Origin: JAWXCE01 sp033764775
GTDB lineage: Bacteria; Pseudomonadota; Alphaproteobacteria; Rhizobiales; Rhodomicrobiaceae
Direction of reading: 5' to 3'
DNA length: 64,000 bases
Assembly: GCA_033764775.1 (NCBI GenBank)
Contig: JANRIQ010000025.1
Location: 62,001 to 126,000 of the forward strand
The notes below the pieces were generated by a model, which was given only the letters and a program-made list of their open reading frames with translations, ran no database searches and had not been told where the DNA came from. A program made the translations under genes and the position numbers. This document shows positions 25,973 to 34,319 of the stretch, piece by piece (position 1 is the stretch's first letter; each line of letters starts with the position of its first letter).

Positions 25973-27741
25973 TTAATCGAAGCCGAACTGGCGGCGCTGA
26001 TCTGACCAAGGCTGCGCGAACTGGCCGGCATTCATGAGTTTGATGGCGCTGAGTTCGGACGGCTGGCGGCCCTGGATGATCGCTTTGGTGATCTCCGGCG
26101 CGAGGAAGCTTAATCGGAACACGCGGGTGAAGTAGGAGGGGCTCACGCCCGCTTCGGCGGCAAGGTCCTTTATTGACCGACCATTACCGGTCATGACCAG
26201 ATCATGGAAGCGCCGCGCCTGCGCGATGAGCCGCTGCAGGCTGCGGTCTGCCCGCCGGGCGGCTCGGCTCCCTGGATCAACAGCCGCGTCTCCATCCCAG
26301 TTCGTCTTAATCTGGCCGGCACAGACAGCAGAAGCTCCCGCCCATCTGGAGAGATCGGCAACCGGTTGATGTCGAAATCAGGCTTCGCGACATCCGGCAA
26401 AGCCGTCGATCGGATTGCGATATCCACCTTATCCGCCTGCACGTCGATCCGCGCGACTATCGCATGCAGTATCGCACGCTTGTCCGATATCGCCAAAGTC
26501 GGCCAGCGTTGACCGAGGTTCCCAGCGTTATCGATCATGGTCTTGCACGCCGCGATGGTCGCGACTCCTGCGATGTCGAGCATCGCGGCCTCGTCTCGCA
26601 GCAGGGCGCACAGCTGCTCCTCGACCAGCGTTTCGAGATCGGCGGCCGGAACGCGGCACGCTGCGTCCAACGCCTGTCGCCGGCCGCGTTTGATCAGCGA
26701 TTGGCTGACATAATATCGGTAGCGCGTGCTTGTTTTGTGAGGCGCGGCCGCCCCGCCAACCCCGCGCCGGGTCTTGTTGGCGTGGGTTGGCGACATGCGC
26801 TCGCCGCTGTCATCGAAGACGAGGCCGGTCAGAAGGCTTGGCGCGGCGGCCGTGGATCGCGTGACGCGCTCGACGCGGTTTTCGGCCAGCGCGGTTTGCA
26901 CTTCGGCCCACAAAGCTTCGTCGATGATCGGCTCATGCAAACCGGGATAAGAGCAATCCTTGTGCACGATCTCGCCGCGATAGATGCGGTTCTGCAGCAT
27001 GAGATAAAGCGCGCCGCGGGCAATCGGCTTGCCGCCCGTGGCGTTACGGAAGCGGTCAAGCCGGGCTTTGCTCACAATACCGGCCGCATTAAGGTCCTCT
27101 TTCAATGCAAGCACCGACTTGAGCTCGGCATAGCGGCGAAAGATGTGGCGGACGGTCTCGGCCTCCGTCGCGTTAATAACGAGTCTGCGATCCTGGACAT
27201 CGTAGCCGAGCGGCGGGTTGCCGCCCATCCACATCCCCTTCCGCTTCGAGGCGGCGATCTTGTCGCGAATGCGCTCGCCTGTGACTTCCCGTTCGAACTG
27301 CGCAAACGACAAGAGCATGTTGAGCGTCAGCCGGCCCATCGATGTCGTCGTATTGAACTGCTGCGTCACCGAGACGAACGATACGGCTTTAGCGTCGAAG
27401 GCGTCGACGATCTTGGCGAAGTCGCTGAGCGAGCGCGTCAGGCGATCGACCTTGTAGACGACGACCGCATCGACCCGCCCGGCCTCGATGTCGGCGAGCA
27501 GGCGTTGCAGCGCGGGGCGCTCCAGGGTTCCGCCTGAGACGCCGCCATCATCATAGAGGTCGGGCAGCGCGACCCAGCCTGCACTCTTCTGGCTGCGGAT
27601 ATAGGCCTCGCACGCCTCGCGTTGCGCGTCGAGGGAGTTGAATTCTTGTTCAAGTCCCTCTTCGGACGATTTGCGCGTGTAGATGGCGCAGCGAACGACC
27701 CCTGAGCTATGGGCGCGAATGAACGCCGGTTTCCGACCCAT
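25973..27741 (-). pseudogene. Large serine recombinase, frameshifted near its C-terminus
   Basis: The N-terminal part is a resolvase/invertase catalytic domain: A-I-Y-T-R-K-S-S (catalytic Ser), Y-D-D-G-G-V-S-G-G-T, Y-K-V-D-R-L-T-R-S and F-A-Q-F-E-R-E-V-T. A recombinase domain (G-N-P-P-L-G-Y) and a degenerate zinc beta-ribbon follow. The main frame runs from 27741 to 26191, but the expected C-terminal helix-turn-helix (L-A-A-E-A-G-V-S-P-S-Y-F-T-R-V) lies in another frame at 25973-26194. A single-base shift around 26255-26275 would join them. The ATG at 27741 overlaps the DUF2924 stop (TGATG). Such enzymes integrate and excise mobile DNA; this copy is probably impaired. Confidence 0.8.
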
Positions 27742-28277
27742 CAGACGCCCTCTGTCTCGTCTGCGACGACGCAGCGCGGCGCAGATTTCGCTTTGCTGAG
27801 CCCAAAGAAGCGCGGGCCCGACCAATGCGCGCCGGTGATCTCGCGGGCGATCGCCGACAGCGAGCGCCAGGTTTTGTCCCGCCAGACGAACCCGTCCTCG
27901 ACGACCGCGACCTCGTGCGTCTCGCCACCCCACTCGCGGATCAGCCGCGCGCCCGGCTTCAGAGTGACCTTGCGGGTTTTGGTCGGATTTGACTTTGCGT
28001 CCATTGTCCGCGCCAACTCGTCGAGCTGGCGTTTCATCGCGACGCTGAGGCCGCCGAGCGCTTGCTCCTGCAGCTTCCAGGCGATGCCGAGTTCGAGCAA
28101 GTCTCGGCTAAGCTTTTTGGGCGCGTCGGAGCGATACAGTCGCCGCCATTCGCAACGAAGATCAGCGTATGTCATGGCTTCGAGCGAAGCGATTTTAGCG
28201 GCGAGCGCCGCGCGATCGCCGCGATTGCGCGCGCCGACGACAATGGGTGGGACTTCAGATTCGATGATTTCGGACAT
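27741..28277 (-). CDS. DUF2924 protein, recombinase-associated
   Basis: A 178-residue protein matching DUF2924: L-R-C-E-W-R-R-L-Y, L-S-R-D-L-L-E-L, L-Q-E-Q-A-L-G-G-L and the C-terminal G-F-V-W-R-D-K-T-W-R-S-L-S-A-I-A-R-E-I-T-G followed by W-S-G-P-R-F-F-G-L. The C-terminal part looks like a small basic DNA- or nucleoprotein-binding module. It sits between DUF3489 and the serine recombinase, a trio repeatedly seen in alphaproteobacterial mobile elements. It is coupled to the recombinase start. Confidence 0.88.
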   Translation of the reverse strand: MSEIIESEVPPIVVGARNRGDRAALAAKIASLEAMTYADLRCEWRRLYRSDAPKKLSRDLLELGIAWKLQEQALGGLSVAMKRQLDELARTMDAKSNPTKTRKVTLKPGARLIREWGGETHEVAVVEDGFVWRDKTWRSLSAIAREITGAHWSGPRFFGLSKAKSAPRCVVADETEGV

Positions 28278-28280
28278 GGC

Positions 28281-28577
28281 TCACCGTCCCGACGCTTCGA
28301 GCCGGTATGCTCTGCGGTCAACGCCTGCGGTCATCTGAATAGGGAAGCCTCGCGACTTCAGGCGGCTCAACGCGCCGCGGATAGTGTGTCTTTGCCATCC
28401 GGTCATGGCCACAAGCTCCTCGGCGGCGGCGCCGGACGTGGCGGCAAGGCGGTCGATGATCAGTCCGAGCTTGCCGCCGGGGCGTGGCGTGGGCGCGTCG
28501 CAATCCGGGGGCGTCCGGGCTGCGTCAGCTGCCTGCGTCTTGGTGGATGCTTTACGTGGTTTGGTGGTTGTCGTCAT
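28281..28577 (-). CDS. DUF3489 protein, recombinase-associated
   Basis: A 98-residue protein with a Thr/Lys-rich flexible N-terminus and a winged-helix-like DUF3489 domain (T-G-W-Q-R-H-T-I-R-G-A-L-S). It probably binds DNA as a directionality or regulatory factor for the recombinase, by context only. Its start codon directly abuts an extensive hairpin in the mRNA leader. Confidence 0.85.
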   Translation of the reverse strand: MTTTTKPRKASTKTQAADAARTPPDCDAPTPRPGGKLGLIIDRLAATSGAAAEELVAMTGWQRHTIRGALSRLKSRGFPIQMTAGVDRRAYRLEASGR

Positions 28578-28655
28578 CGGGTGGTTCTCCTGCGCTGACT
28601 ACGCGGGAATGCGTAGCCTTGCACCACCCGAAGCCCCGGAGTCGTTAGCCGGGGC
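28578..28655 (-). promoter_or_regulatory. Structured leader masking the DUF3489 ribosome-binding region
   Basis: On the - strand the leader holds GCCCCGG/CCGGGGC (28655-28633), then CGGGTGGT (28630-28623) pairing with ACCACCCG (28585-28578), which ends at the start codon, with an inner hairpin CTACGC/GCGTAG (28616-28599). The Shine-Dalgarno AGGAGA lies just inside the long stem, so translation may be limited by this fold. I infer post-transcriptional control of the recombinase cassette. Confidence 0.5.
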
Positions 28656-28819
28656 GGAACCCGCAACCAGACGGTGCCGCGCGTCACGACGACACTACCG
28701 CTCCAAACCACCGCGAAGTCCAGTCGAAAGAGCGCGCCGCAAACCTGTTTGTTAGATCGCAATGTGTTGTGCCCCGCGCGCCGACGGGTCTCCTTCGCGA
28801 TCTCGCCTAAATCGATCTT

Positions 28820-29212
28820 GTGCCCATTCTTGGCTTAGACAATGCGTCTGAACGCGAGGCGTTGTTCCGCCTCGCTCTACGTATCGCCGTTGACGTCGAA
28901 AAGCCCACTGCGGACTTCACAAAACTCTATCGCCACGCGCCGGAGATCCTGCACCGCAACATCATGGCCGTGCGCGGCTTCACCGGCCGCGAGGCCAAGC
29001 TCGAAGCGATTGGCCAGGCGCTCGAGAAAGGCGTGGCGGCGCTCACCAACTCCAAAAGCGCGTCCGCCGCGCTCCGGGGCCTTGGCGGCGTCGATAAAAC
29101 GGTCTCGGCGCGGGAATACGCCTGGCGCAAACGCGAGCGCTATCACGGGGCATCGTGGGGGCGGGCGGAAACCCTCCAAGCCATGCTTCGAGTGGGCCGC
29201 TCGGTGTTATAG
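28820..29212 (+). pseudogene. Remnant of a STAND/NB-ARC-type NTPase
   Basis: A frame of 130 codons contains the start of a STAND NTPase domain: F-T-G-R-E-A-K-L-E-A-I, then A-A-L-R-G-L-G-G-V-D-K-T followed by A-R-E-Y-A-W-R. The P-loop would normally read G-G-V-G-K-T; Gly is replaced by Asp, which should destroy nucleotide binding. The frame stops shortly after, well before the rest of an NTPase. Such proteins are common in defence and signalling loci. I read this as a decayed fragment. Confidence 0.6.
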
Positions 29213-29631
29213 TCGCCGCGCCTGAAGGATCGCGCGTTAAAGCCCCCAATGAACGCATTCTGCGTTGGCTTTCCGGGCTGGATGTAATGTCAGGCGCCGC
29301 TCCGCTTTTTGTGGCGGATGACCCCGGCGCGGGCAAGACGATTATGGCTGGTTTGCTGATCAAGGAACTCCTGATCCGGGGCGATCTTGGACGTTGCCTA
29401 ATCGTCGCGCCCAGAAGCCTGGTCTAGAAATGGCAAGAGGAAATGGCCGAGACGTTCGGCATGGATTTCGATCTGCTAACGCGCGACCAGATCGATGCCT
29501 CAGTGACTGGCAATCCTTTTGTCGAAAAGAACTGGCTGATCCTGCGGCTCCGAGGTCAACAAGCCAGCGCGCGACCAAAATACGCTATTGTACCGTCGAT
29601 ATGCCCGCAAGGCCTAGATGACGCCGTCTGA
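29155..29631 (+). pseudogene. Remnant of an SNF2-type helicase, interrupted by an amber codon
   Basis: The frame holds F-V-A-D-D-P-G-A-G-K-T-I-M-A-G-L-L (helicase motif I) and C-L-I-V-A-P-R-S-L-V, then a TAG at 29425. The same frame continues with K-W-Q-E-E-M-A-E-T-F-G and L-L-T-R-D-Q-I-D-A-S, again helicase-like. Homologues read through this point with Gln or Glu, so one base change made the stop. Similarity fades after L-I-L-R-L. The pattern resembles DrmD-type helicases of DISARM-like loci, a family assignment by motif only. Confidence 0.6.
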
Positions 29632-29685
29632 GCCGCCAGACTTCATCGCCCCAGTTTTAATAGACAGAGAAGTGTACGGGGACGC

Positions 29686-29717
29686 CTGGTCGCCGCGGTC
29701 CAGATTGCGGCGACCGG
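29686..29717. repeat. Inverted repeat at the start of the stress cluster
   Basis: GGTCGCCGC (29688-29696) pairs with GCGGCGACC (29707-29715) around a 10-base loop, with two further outer pairs. There is no T run on either side, so it is not a typical terminator. It lies between the helicase remnant and fdhA. Confidence 0.5.
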
Positions 29718-29738
29718 GTCCTGCTATCGACGATGCGC

Positions 29739-30989
29739 CTAAGCATGTGCTTTCGCACTGCCGCCCGCTTTACCAGTCGAAATCAGCTTCGTCATATTGT
29801 GCGGGTCGATCACAAATTTCTTCGGGGATCCGTCATTGAAGATTTGATATGCCTCGACTGCCCGTTCGAGCGGGATCACCTCTGTATTCAGAAGCGGCGT
29901 CAGGTAAGGCATTCTGTCCCACAGGATGGCCATCATCAATTCTCGGTTGTAGTGCATGACGGGGCATTGACCGGCCGTGAGCGTCGGCGATTTTACCCAG
30001 GCGCCGGGGAAGCTCAGGGCCATCAGACCTTTTTTGTTGAGTTCTGTGGGAGCGCCGGGATCCAGGTTCGTGTAGACGCCTGGAATGCCCATGGCCCCGG
30101 CGGGCTTGACCACCTCCATCAACGTGTTGATGACAGCTTCTTGGACGTTCTTTGAACTCTCGTCTGGCCCGTGGCCGTGGCACTCAAGGCCGACACAATC
30201 CACGCCAGCGTCGACCCAGCGAGAGCCCGTGCCGAGAATTTTTTCGATCTGGTCGGCGATCGGGGTGGCGCTTGAGGGATCGACGACCTCGTAGCCGGCT
30301 TGTTTCACCAGATCGCGCCTGGCCTTATTATGGTCGCCGACGATGATGCAAGATGCTCCAAGAAGCTGTGCGCTTGCGGCAGCGCAGCGACCGACTGGCC
30401 CGGCGCCTGCAATGTACACGGTGGAACCGGTCCCAACCCGCGCCTCGACACAGCCATGATACCCGGTCGGCAGAATATCGGAGAGCAGAGTCAGGTCCCT
30501 GATCTTTTCCATCGCCTGACCCCTGTCAGGGAATTTCAGCAACTGGAAGTCCGCCCAAGGCACCAGCATGTATTCAGCTTGACCGCCCTGCCAGCCGCCA
30601 AGATTGAAGCCGTAAGCGCCGCAAAACCCGAGTTCCTCATTCGCGTTAAGGCACACTTCCGTGTGGCGTTCCTTGCAGTTCCGGCATGTGCCGCAAGACA
30701 CGTTAAAGGGCACGGAGCAGACATCGCCAACCTTGATACGCTCGACATGCGAGCCGACCTCAACCACCTCGCCGGTATTTTCGTGGCCCAGCTGCATCCC
30801 CCTCGGAGCCGCGAAGCGGCCGTTATAGATATGCAGGTCGCTGCCGCAGATGTTCGTCGTAATGATCTTGAGAATGACGGCGTGTTCGATCTTTCTTCCC
30901 TTTGGGTCCTCAAGCTTAGGATATCCTTTGTCCTGTAGCTCAACTTTATTTGGTCCCAAGAATGTAATAGCGCGATTGCCCTTTGGCAT
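29739..30989 (-). CDS. fdhA: Zinc-dependent formaldehyde dehydrogenase-like protein (FdhA family, glutathione-independent)
   Basis: A 416-residue medium-chain dehydrogenase. The catalytic zinc set is C48, H69-E70 and a later Asp/Cys, and the structural zinc lobe has C99, C102, C105 and C113. The NAD-binding loop is G-A-G-P-V-G-R. The N-terminus (G-N-R-A-I-T-F-L-G-P-N-K-V-E) and the insert A-G-V-D-C-V-G-L-E-C-H-G-H-G are like Pseudomonas formaldehyde dehydrogenase. It oxidises formaldehyde with bound NAD, or dismutes aldehydes. The ATG at 30989 has a strong AAGGAGAT. It likely detoxifies aldehydes in the stress cluster. Confidence 0.88.
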   Translation of the reverse strand: MPKGNRAITFLGPNKVELQDKGYPKLEDPKGRKIEHAVILKIITTNICGSDLHIYNGRFAAPRGMQLGHENTGEVVEVGSHVERIKVGDVCSVPFNVSCGTCRNCKERHTEVCLNANEELGFCGAYGFNLGGWQGGQAEYMLVPWADFQLLKFPDRGQAMEKIRDLTLLSDILPTGYHGCVEARVGTGSTVYIAGAGPVGRCAAASAQLLGASCIIVGDHNKARRDLVKQAGYEVVDPSSATPIADQIEKILGTGSRWVDAGVDCVGLECHGHGPDESSKNVQEAVINTLMEVVKPAGAMGIPGVYTNLDPGAPTELNKKGLMALSFPGAWVKSPTLTAGQCPVMHYNRELMMAILWDRMPYLTPLLNTEVIPLERAVEAYQIFNDGSPKKFVIDPHNMTKLISTGKAGGSAKAHA

Positions 30990-31324
30990 AGGTAATCTCC
31001 TTGGTTCGACGTGGGGTTCCGCGCTGAAACATTCATCGATGCCCATGCGGTGATGGAGAATAAAGGGAGAGGACCTCGGCAAGCCCTGATGCTTGTCAAC
31101 ATTGGCGCAGCGTGGTGCGTGCTTTCGCCTCTTACGCCGCTTGAGATACTTGCCAACCCTAGCGGCTTTCGACGACACGCCTTCGAGCTGGGGCCGTGCG
31201 ATGCTTTGCAACAGGCATCAAAGCGCCGTTACATCCTGCCCGTTACGGATTTGTAAGTTTGATTTTGCCTGGGCGCCCACTATTTCCGTAGTCAAACGAC
31301 TCAAGTCTAAGGACCACGCATCCA
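30990..31324. other. Divergent intergenic region, fdhA / unknown gene
   Basis: About 335 bases with no convincing gene. It must contain the promoters of fdhA (-) and the gene at 31325 (+). I found no copy of the island's FNR-like box here. Confidence 0.5.
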
Positions 31325-31819
31325 ATGAGTTTTCTTCCTAACGTGACCGAAAAAAACTGGGAGTTTGTATCCAGGCAGTTCGACAATTTAAGTCCGGAAG
31401 CCTGCCTCGCGGAAATCACTGCGCGGCTGACCCGCGAAAATCCCGAATTCCTGGACATGGCGCGCAAGTGCGCTGCGGATATCGGCGACGAACCGAGAAT
31501 CATGGCCGGTTTCGGCATGTTCTATCAGTTGCTGGCCTGCGCGTCGGCCGATGCCGCCGGCAACCCGGTAATTCTTGCGCTCCCTCGCGTGACGGCGGAT
31601 ACCCGCGACGCGCTCGTGCGCGAAATAGATGAGCGGGGATCCGATGCGTTCACGCTCGGGGCGATCGCGGATCTGGAACGCACCAATCCCCAGCTCATGC
31701 AGATGGCGCATGGTTTCGCGTTGCGTTATAAAGACTACCTGCGTATGATACAGGGGTTTGCGCTTCTTTACAGGTCACTTGCTTTACAGTCAGCAACCGA
31801 CCGCAAGTGTTTACACTAA
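31325..31819 (+). CDS. Unknown protein with an internal duplication
   Basis: A 164-residue, mostly helical protein with no signal or membrane segment. Residues about 37-76 and 120-159 are repeats of each other, sharing N-P-x3-x-M-A, a conserved Arg, G-F-x-x-x-Y and L-A-x-x-S-A. I do not recognise the family. It stands alone on the + strand among stress genes and convergent with the PRC-barrel gene. Confidence 0.6.
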   Translation: MSFLPNVTEKNWEFVSRQFDNLSPEACLAEITARLTRENPEFLDMARKCAADIGDEPRIMAGFGMFYQLLACASADAAGNPVILALPRVTADTRDALVREIDERGSDAFTLGAIADLERTNPQLMQMAHGFALRYKDYLRMIQGFALLYRSLALQSATDRKCLH

Positions 31820-31852
31820 CGATTGGTTGTGACAGCGGATATGGTGCGGTAA

Positions 31853-32287
31853 CTACTTCTGATTGTATTTAAACTCTGGAAGTTTCTGCAGATCTTCTTT
31901 GCTGCCTTGGGCGAGCACAATTCGCGCGCCATCCTGGCTGATCTCCAGCGAATTGTAGGGAACCGCGACTAGAAAGCCGCCGAGGCCGAGAAAGCCGCCG
32001 ACTTGGAGAATGACGTACAGAACTTTCTCCCGGTCAACGATGAGCTCATCGATTGAACCAATACTTTTCCCAGTACTGTTTTTGACATCCGCGCCGACAA
32101 GTTTTGAGGCGCGGTAGCCTCTGGCGACTTCCTTCACATTGACGTCCACCACCACGACGGGCTGTGAGAGTGCCGATGGCGCCAATTGTGGCGTAAGGAT
32201 GGCGAGCGCTGGGAGCGATATGCCCCCGATTACGAGTGTAAGGCCAATTTTACGATATTTCTCGAAAGCTCTGGTGCGTTTCATCAC
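31853..32287 (-). CDS. Exported PRC-barrel domain protein
   Basis: A 144-residue protein with a signal peptide (hydrophobic residues about 14-33, A-L-S-Q near 40) and a PRC-barrel-like domain (A-S-K-L-V-G-A-D-V-K-N, G-S-I-D-E-L-I-V-D, then V-P-Y-N-S-L). The family binds small ligands or proteins; in islands like this it marks envelope stress. The promoter contains an FNR-like box 75 bases upstream. Confidence 0.75.
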   Translation of the reverse strand: MMKRTRAFEKYRKIGLTLVIGGISLPALAILTPQLAPSALSQPVVVVDVNVKEVARGYRASKLVGADVKNSTGKSIGSIDELIVDREKVLYVILQVGGFLGLGGFLVAVPYNSLEISQDGARIVLAQGSKEDLQKLPEFKYNQK

Positions 32288-32334
32288 AAATCCTCTGGCT
32301 TGAGAGCGATGCCGGCGTTCTCCCGGCTTTTTCG

Positions 32335-32375
32335 ATCCTAATAGATCTGGTCATGACTGCCTTGACGCCTGTCAG
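32335..32375 (-). promoter_or_regulatory. FNR-like box and -10 element for the PRC-barrel gene
   Basis: The palindrome TTGACGCCTGTCAG lies at 32362-32375. On the - strand a TAGGAT hexamer (32340-32335) is centred 31 bases downstream. This is class II activator spacing and matches seven other copies in the island. Confidence 0.6.
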
Positions 32376-32396
32376 TTCCTCCCGGATAAGCACACT

Positions 32397-32939
32397 TTAG
32401 CGCGCGGGTGCGAGTGCGTTGATTGCATTCTGGATCGAGGCTGCCAGCTCAGGCAGCGAGAAGCTCCCCTCGTGTCGTAAGCCGTTGACGAAGAAGGTGG
32501 GTGTTCCGTTGACGCCGCTACGGACACCGCCGATGAAGTCCGACTGTATCTTGTCGGCGTGCAGTCCGCGCGTGATCGAGTCGCGAAGCCCGATCTGCGA
32601 CAGCCCCAAAGTGCCAGCGATGGCGAACAGGAGCGGTACGCTCAGCCGATGGTTATTGGCAAAAATGGCATCGTGCATTTCCCAAAACCGGCCGTTATCC
32701 CCGGCATACTCGGCTGCCTCCGCCGCCGTCGCAGCGATCGGGTGGATTTCAATCAACGGAAAGTGCCGGAATACGACCGACAGTGCGTTGCCAAATCGGC
32801 TCTCTAAAGCATGGACAACGGGATTGGCGGCGGCGCAAAAGGGACACTGATAGTCTCCATACTCCACCAGCGTGACAATTGCGTTCGGCGCGCCGCGCCT
32901 GTGGTCACGAGGATTAACGGGAACTTTGAGCGTTGACAT
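32397..32939 (-). CDS. DsbA-family thioredoxin-fold oxidoreductase
   Basis: A 180-residue protein with the C-P-F-C active site (C32, C35) and G-T-P-T-F-F-V-N as the cis-Pro loop. It has no signal peptide, so it is probably cytoplasmic, like FrnE-type or other soluble DsbA relatives. Its start overlaps the peroxiredoxin gene by 26 bases, so the two may cooperate in thiol redox defence. It ends the hdeD-peroxiredoxin-dsbA run. Confidence 0.8.
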   Translation of the reverse strand: MSTLKVPVNPRDHRRGAPNAIVTLVEYGDYQCPFCAAANPVVHALESRFGNALSVVFRHFPLIEIHPIAATAAEAAEYAGDNGRFWEMHDAIFANNHRLSVPLLFAIAGTLGLSQIGLRDSITRGLHADKIQSDFIGGVRSGVNGTPTFFVNGLRHEGSFSLPELAASIQNAINALAPAR

Positions 32940-33417
32940 TTTTCTGCTCCAGGTTGGGCATTTTTTCTAGGGCGTCGAGAATGCCGTCCGCTCCGGGGTT
33001 GACGGCAACCGGAGACAGGTGGCTCCATGCGATCGTGCCGTTCTCGTCGACGATGAAGAGCGCGCGAGCGCTCTCGCCGACATCGTCGCGATAAGCCCCG
33101 TAGGCCCGCGAAACCTCCCCTTTGGGATGGAAATCCGACAGCAACGGGAAATGGAGGTTCCGCTCATGGGCGAACGCCTGATGGCACCATGCCCCGTCGA
33201 CGGATATGCCCAAGAGTTCCGCGCCGTTCTTGCGGAATTCTGAAAGGACATGGTTATAGAGCGTCATCTGGTCGCCGCAGACCGGGCTCCAGTCCGCTGG
33301 ATAAAATGCGATGATGACGCGCCGTCCCGCGAACTCAGACAAGGAAAGAGTCTGGTCAGGCGTTACGCGCAGCGTGAATCCGGGTGCTTTTGCTCCCGAA
33401 GCAAGAATTCCCGACAT
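32914..33417 (-). CDS. Peroxiredoxin (AhpC/TSA family)
   Basis: A 167-residue peroxiredoxin reducing hydrogen or organic peroxides. The peroxidatic Cys is C47 in Y-P-A-D-W-S-P-V-C-G-D-Q; the usual Thr is Ser44 here. A possible resolving Cys occurs in D-G-A-W-C-H. The ATG at 33417 follows GGGAGG. It lies 22 bases after hdeD and overlaps the DsbA-like gene, pointing to a three-gene operon. Confidence 0.87.
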   Translation of the reverse strand: MSGILASGAKAPGFTLRVTPDQTLSLSEFAGRRVIIAFYPADWSPVCGDQMTLYNHVLSEFRKNGAELLGISVDGAWCHQAFAHERNLHFPLLSDFHPKGEVSRAYGAYRDDVGESARALFIVDENGTIAWSHLSPVAVNPGADGILDALEKMPNLEQKNVNAQSSR

Positions 33418-33438
33418 GTCTTTCCTCCCTTTCAAGGG

Positions 33439-34047
33439 TTAAGCTGTGCTGGAAGTAGCAAGATTGCTTGGCAGGCTAGTGCGGTGAGACCGCAGCTTGT
33501 AGGCCAAGACAAGCAGTGTGCCGCCCAGCACAAGCGCATGCGCGCCGGCCCAGAAGGTCAGCACCAGAGCGCCGATGGATGGCGAGATGACAAGCAGTAC
33601 CCCGAACACGATACTTGCGATGGCGGCTATTACCAGCCACACACGGCCATGATCGATCTTTAGCCGGAATGCGGAGATCAGCATGAAGGCGCCCGAGATC
33701 AGCGCCCATGCCGCCACCAGAATGACGAAGGCAAAAACCGTAATGGCGGGCCAAAGGATGGCGACGGCGGAGGCTGCAATGCTGAGGATGCCGCTCAGGA
33801 GCAGCCAGACCCAGCGTTCGCCTTTCCTGGCGCCGCGCACGGACATGATGATCCCGAAGACGCCATCGACGAAACTAAACGCGGCAAAAACCACCACGAG
33901 AGAAAGCATCGTGATGCTCGGCATTGCGAACGCGGCGATGCCGAACAGAATGGCGACGACTCCCCTCAAAGCGACGGCCCACCAGTTGTTGGCGAGCATG
34001 TCGTTCATCGCTTCGGTTCTCGGACTTTCAGTTGATGCGCTTGTCAT
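33439..34047 (-). CDS. HdeD-family membrane protein
   Basis: A 202-residue protein with about six membrane helices and the HdeD-type repeats W-W-A-V-A-L-R-G-V-V-A-I-L-F-G and A-W-A-L-I-S-G-A-F. HdeD is an acid-stress membrane protein in E. coli. Homologues recur in heat- and stress-tolerance islands with Hsp20, thioredoxin and Kef-type genes. The ATG at 34047 follows GGAGAAC. A box 199 bases upstream with a minus-strand TAACGT may serve it. Confidence 0.82.
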   Translation of the reverse strand: MTSASTESPRTEAMNDMLANNWWAVALRGVVAILFGIAAFAMPSITMLSLVVVFAAFSFVDGVFGIIMSVRGARKGERWVWLLLSGILSIAASAVAILWPAITVFAFVILVAAWALISGAFMLISAFRLKIDHGRVWLVIAAIASIVFGVLLVISPSIGALVLTFWAGAHALVLGGTLLVLAYKLRSHRTSLPSNLATSSTA

Positions 34048-34217
34048 TGTGTTCTCCGTTCGTGAGCGGTGCTTGACCGTCAGCTGGCGATGGTGATGCG
34101 GTTGTCGACTTTCCGAACGCCAGCGCGAGCAACGCTGCTTCAACGGCTTCCTTGCGCTCAACCTGCGACCGGAGTGTCCATGTGCAAAATCCGTGTCCGT
34201 CGGGCATTTCCAGTCCG

Positions 34218-34288
34218 ACGTTAGAGTTGCTTCACCGCAGCGGCCTTGATGACCGTCAGTTTTGACGCCAAGCTTTCCTTGATAGGAT
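34218..34288. promoter_or_regulatory. FNR-like box, possibly bidirectional (aldo/keto reductase and hdeD)
   Basis: TTGATGACCGTCAG lies at 34246-34259. On + a TAGGAT (34283-34288) is centred 33 bases away; on - a TAACGT (34223-34218) is centred 32 bases away. The aldo/keto reductase starts 60 bases to the right and hdeD 199 bases to the left. Confidence 0.55.
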
Positions 34289-34319
34289 TGCGCCAACCCG
34301 AAACGACAAGGAGTCCGTG

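Larger units (their letters stand above)
25973..28577 (-). mobile_element. DUF3489-DUF2924-serine recombinase cassette
   Basis: The three genes form one tightly coupled operon typical of integrated elements in Hyphomicrobiales. They lie 280 bases downstream of tRNA-Ser and at the left edge of an accessory island. I could not find attachment-site repeats. Serine recombinases often use short cores, so the boundaries of the element are unknown. Confidence 0.55.

Noticed and set aside
25558..26031. Open frames around and after tRNA-Ser
   Set aside because: They overlap the tRNA or have no protein-like composition; treated as non-coding between tRNA and recombinase.
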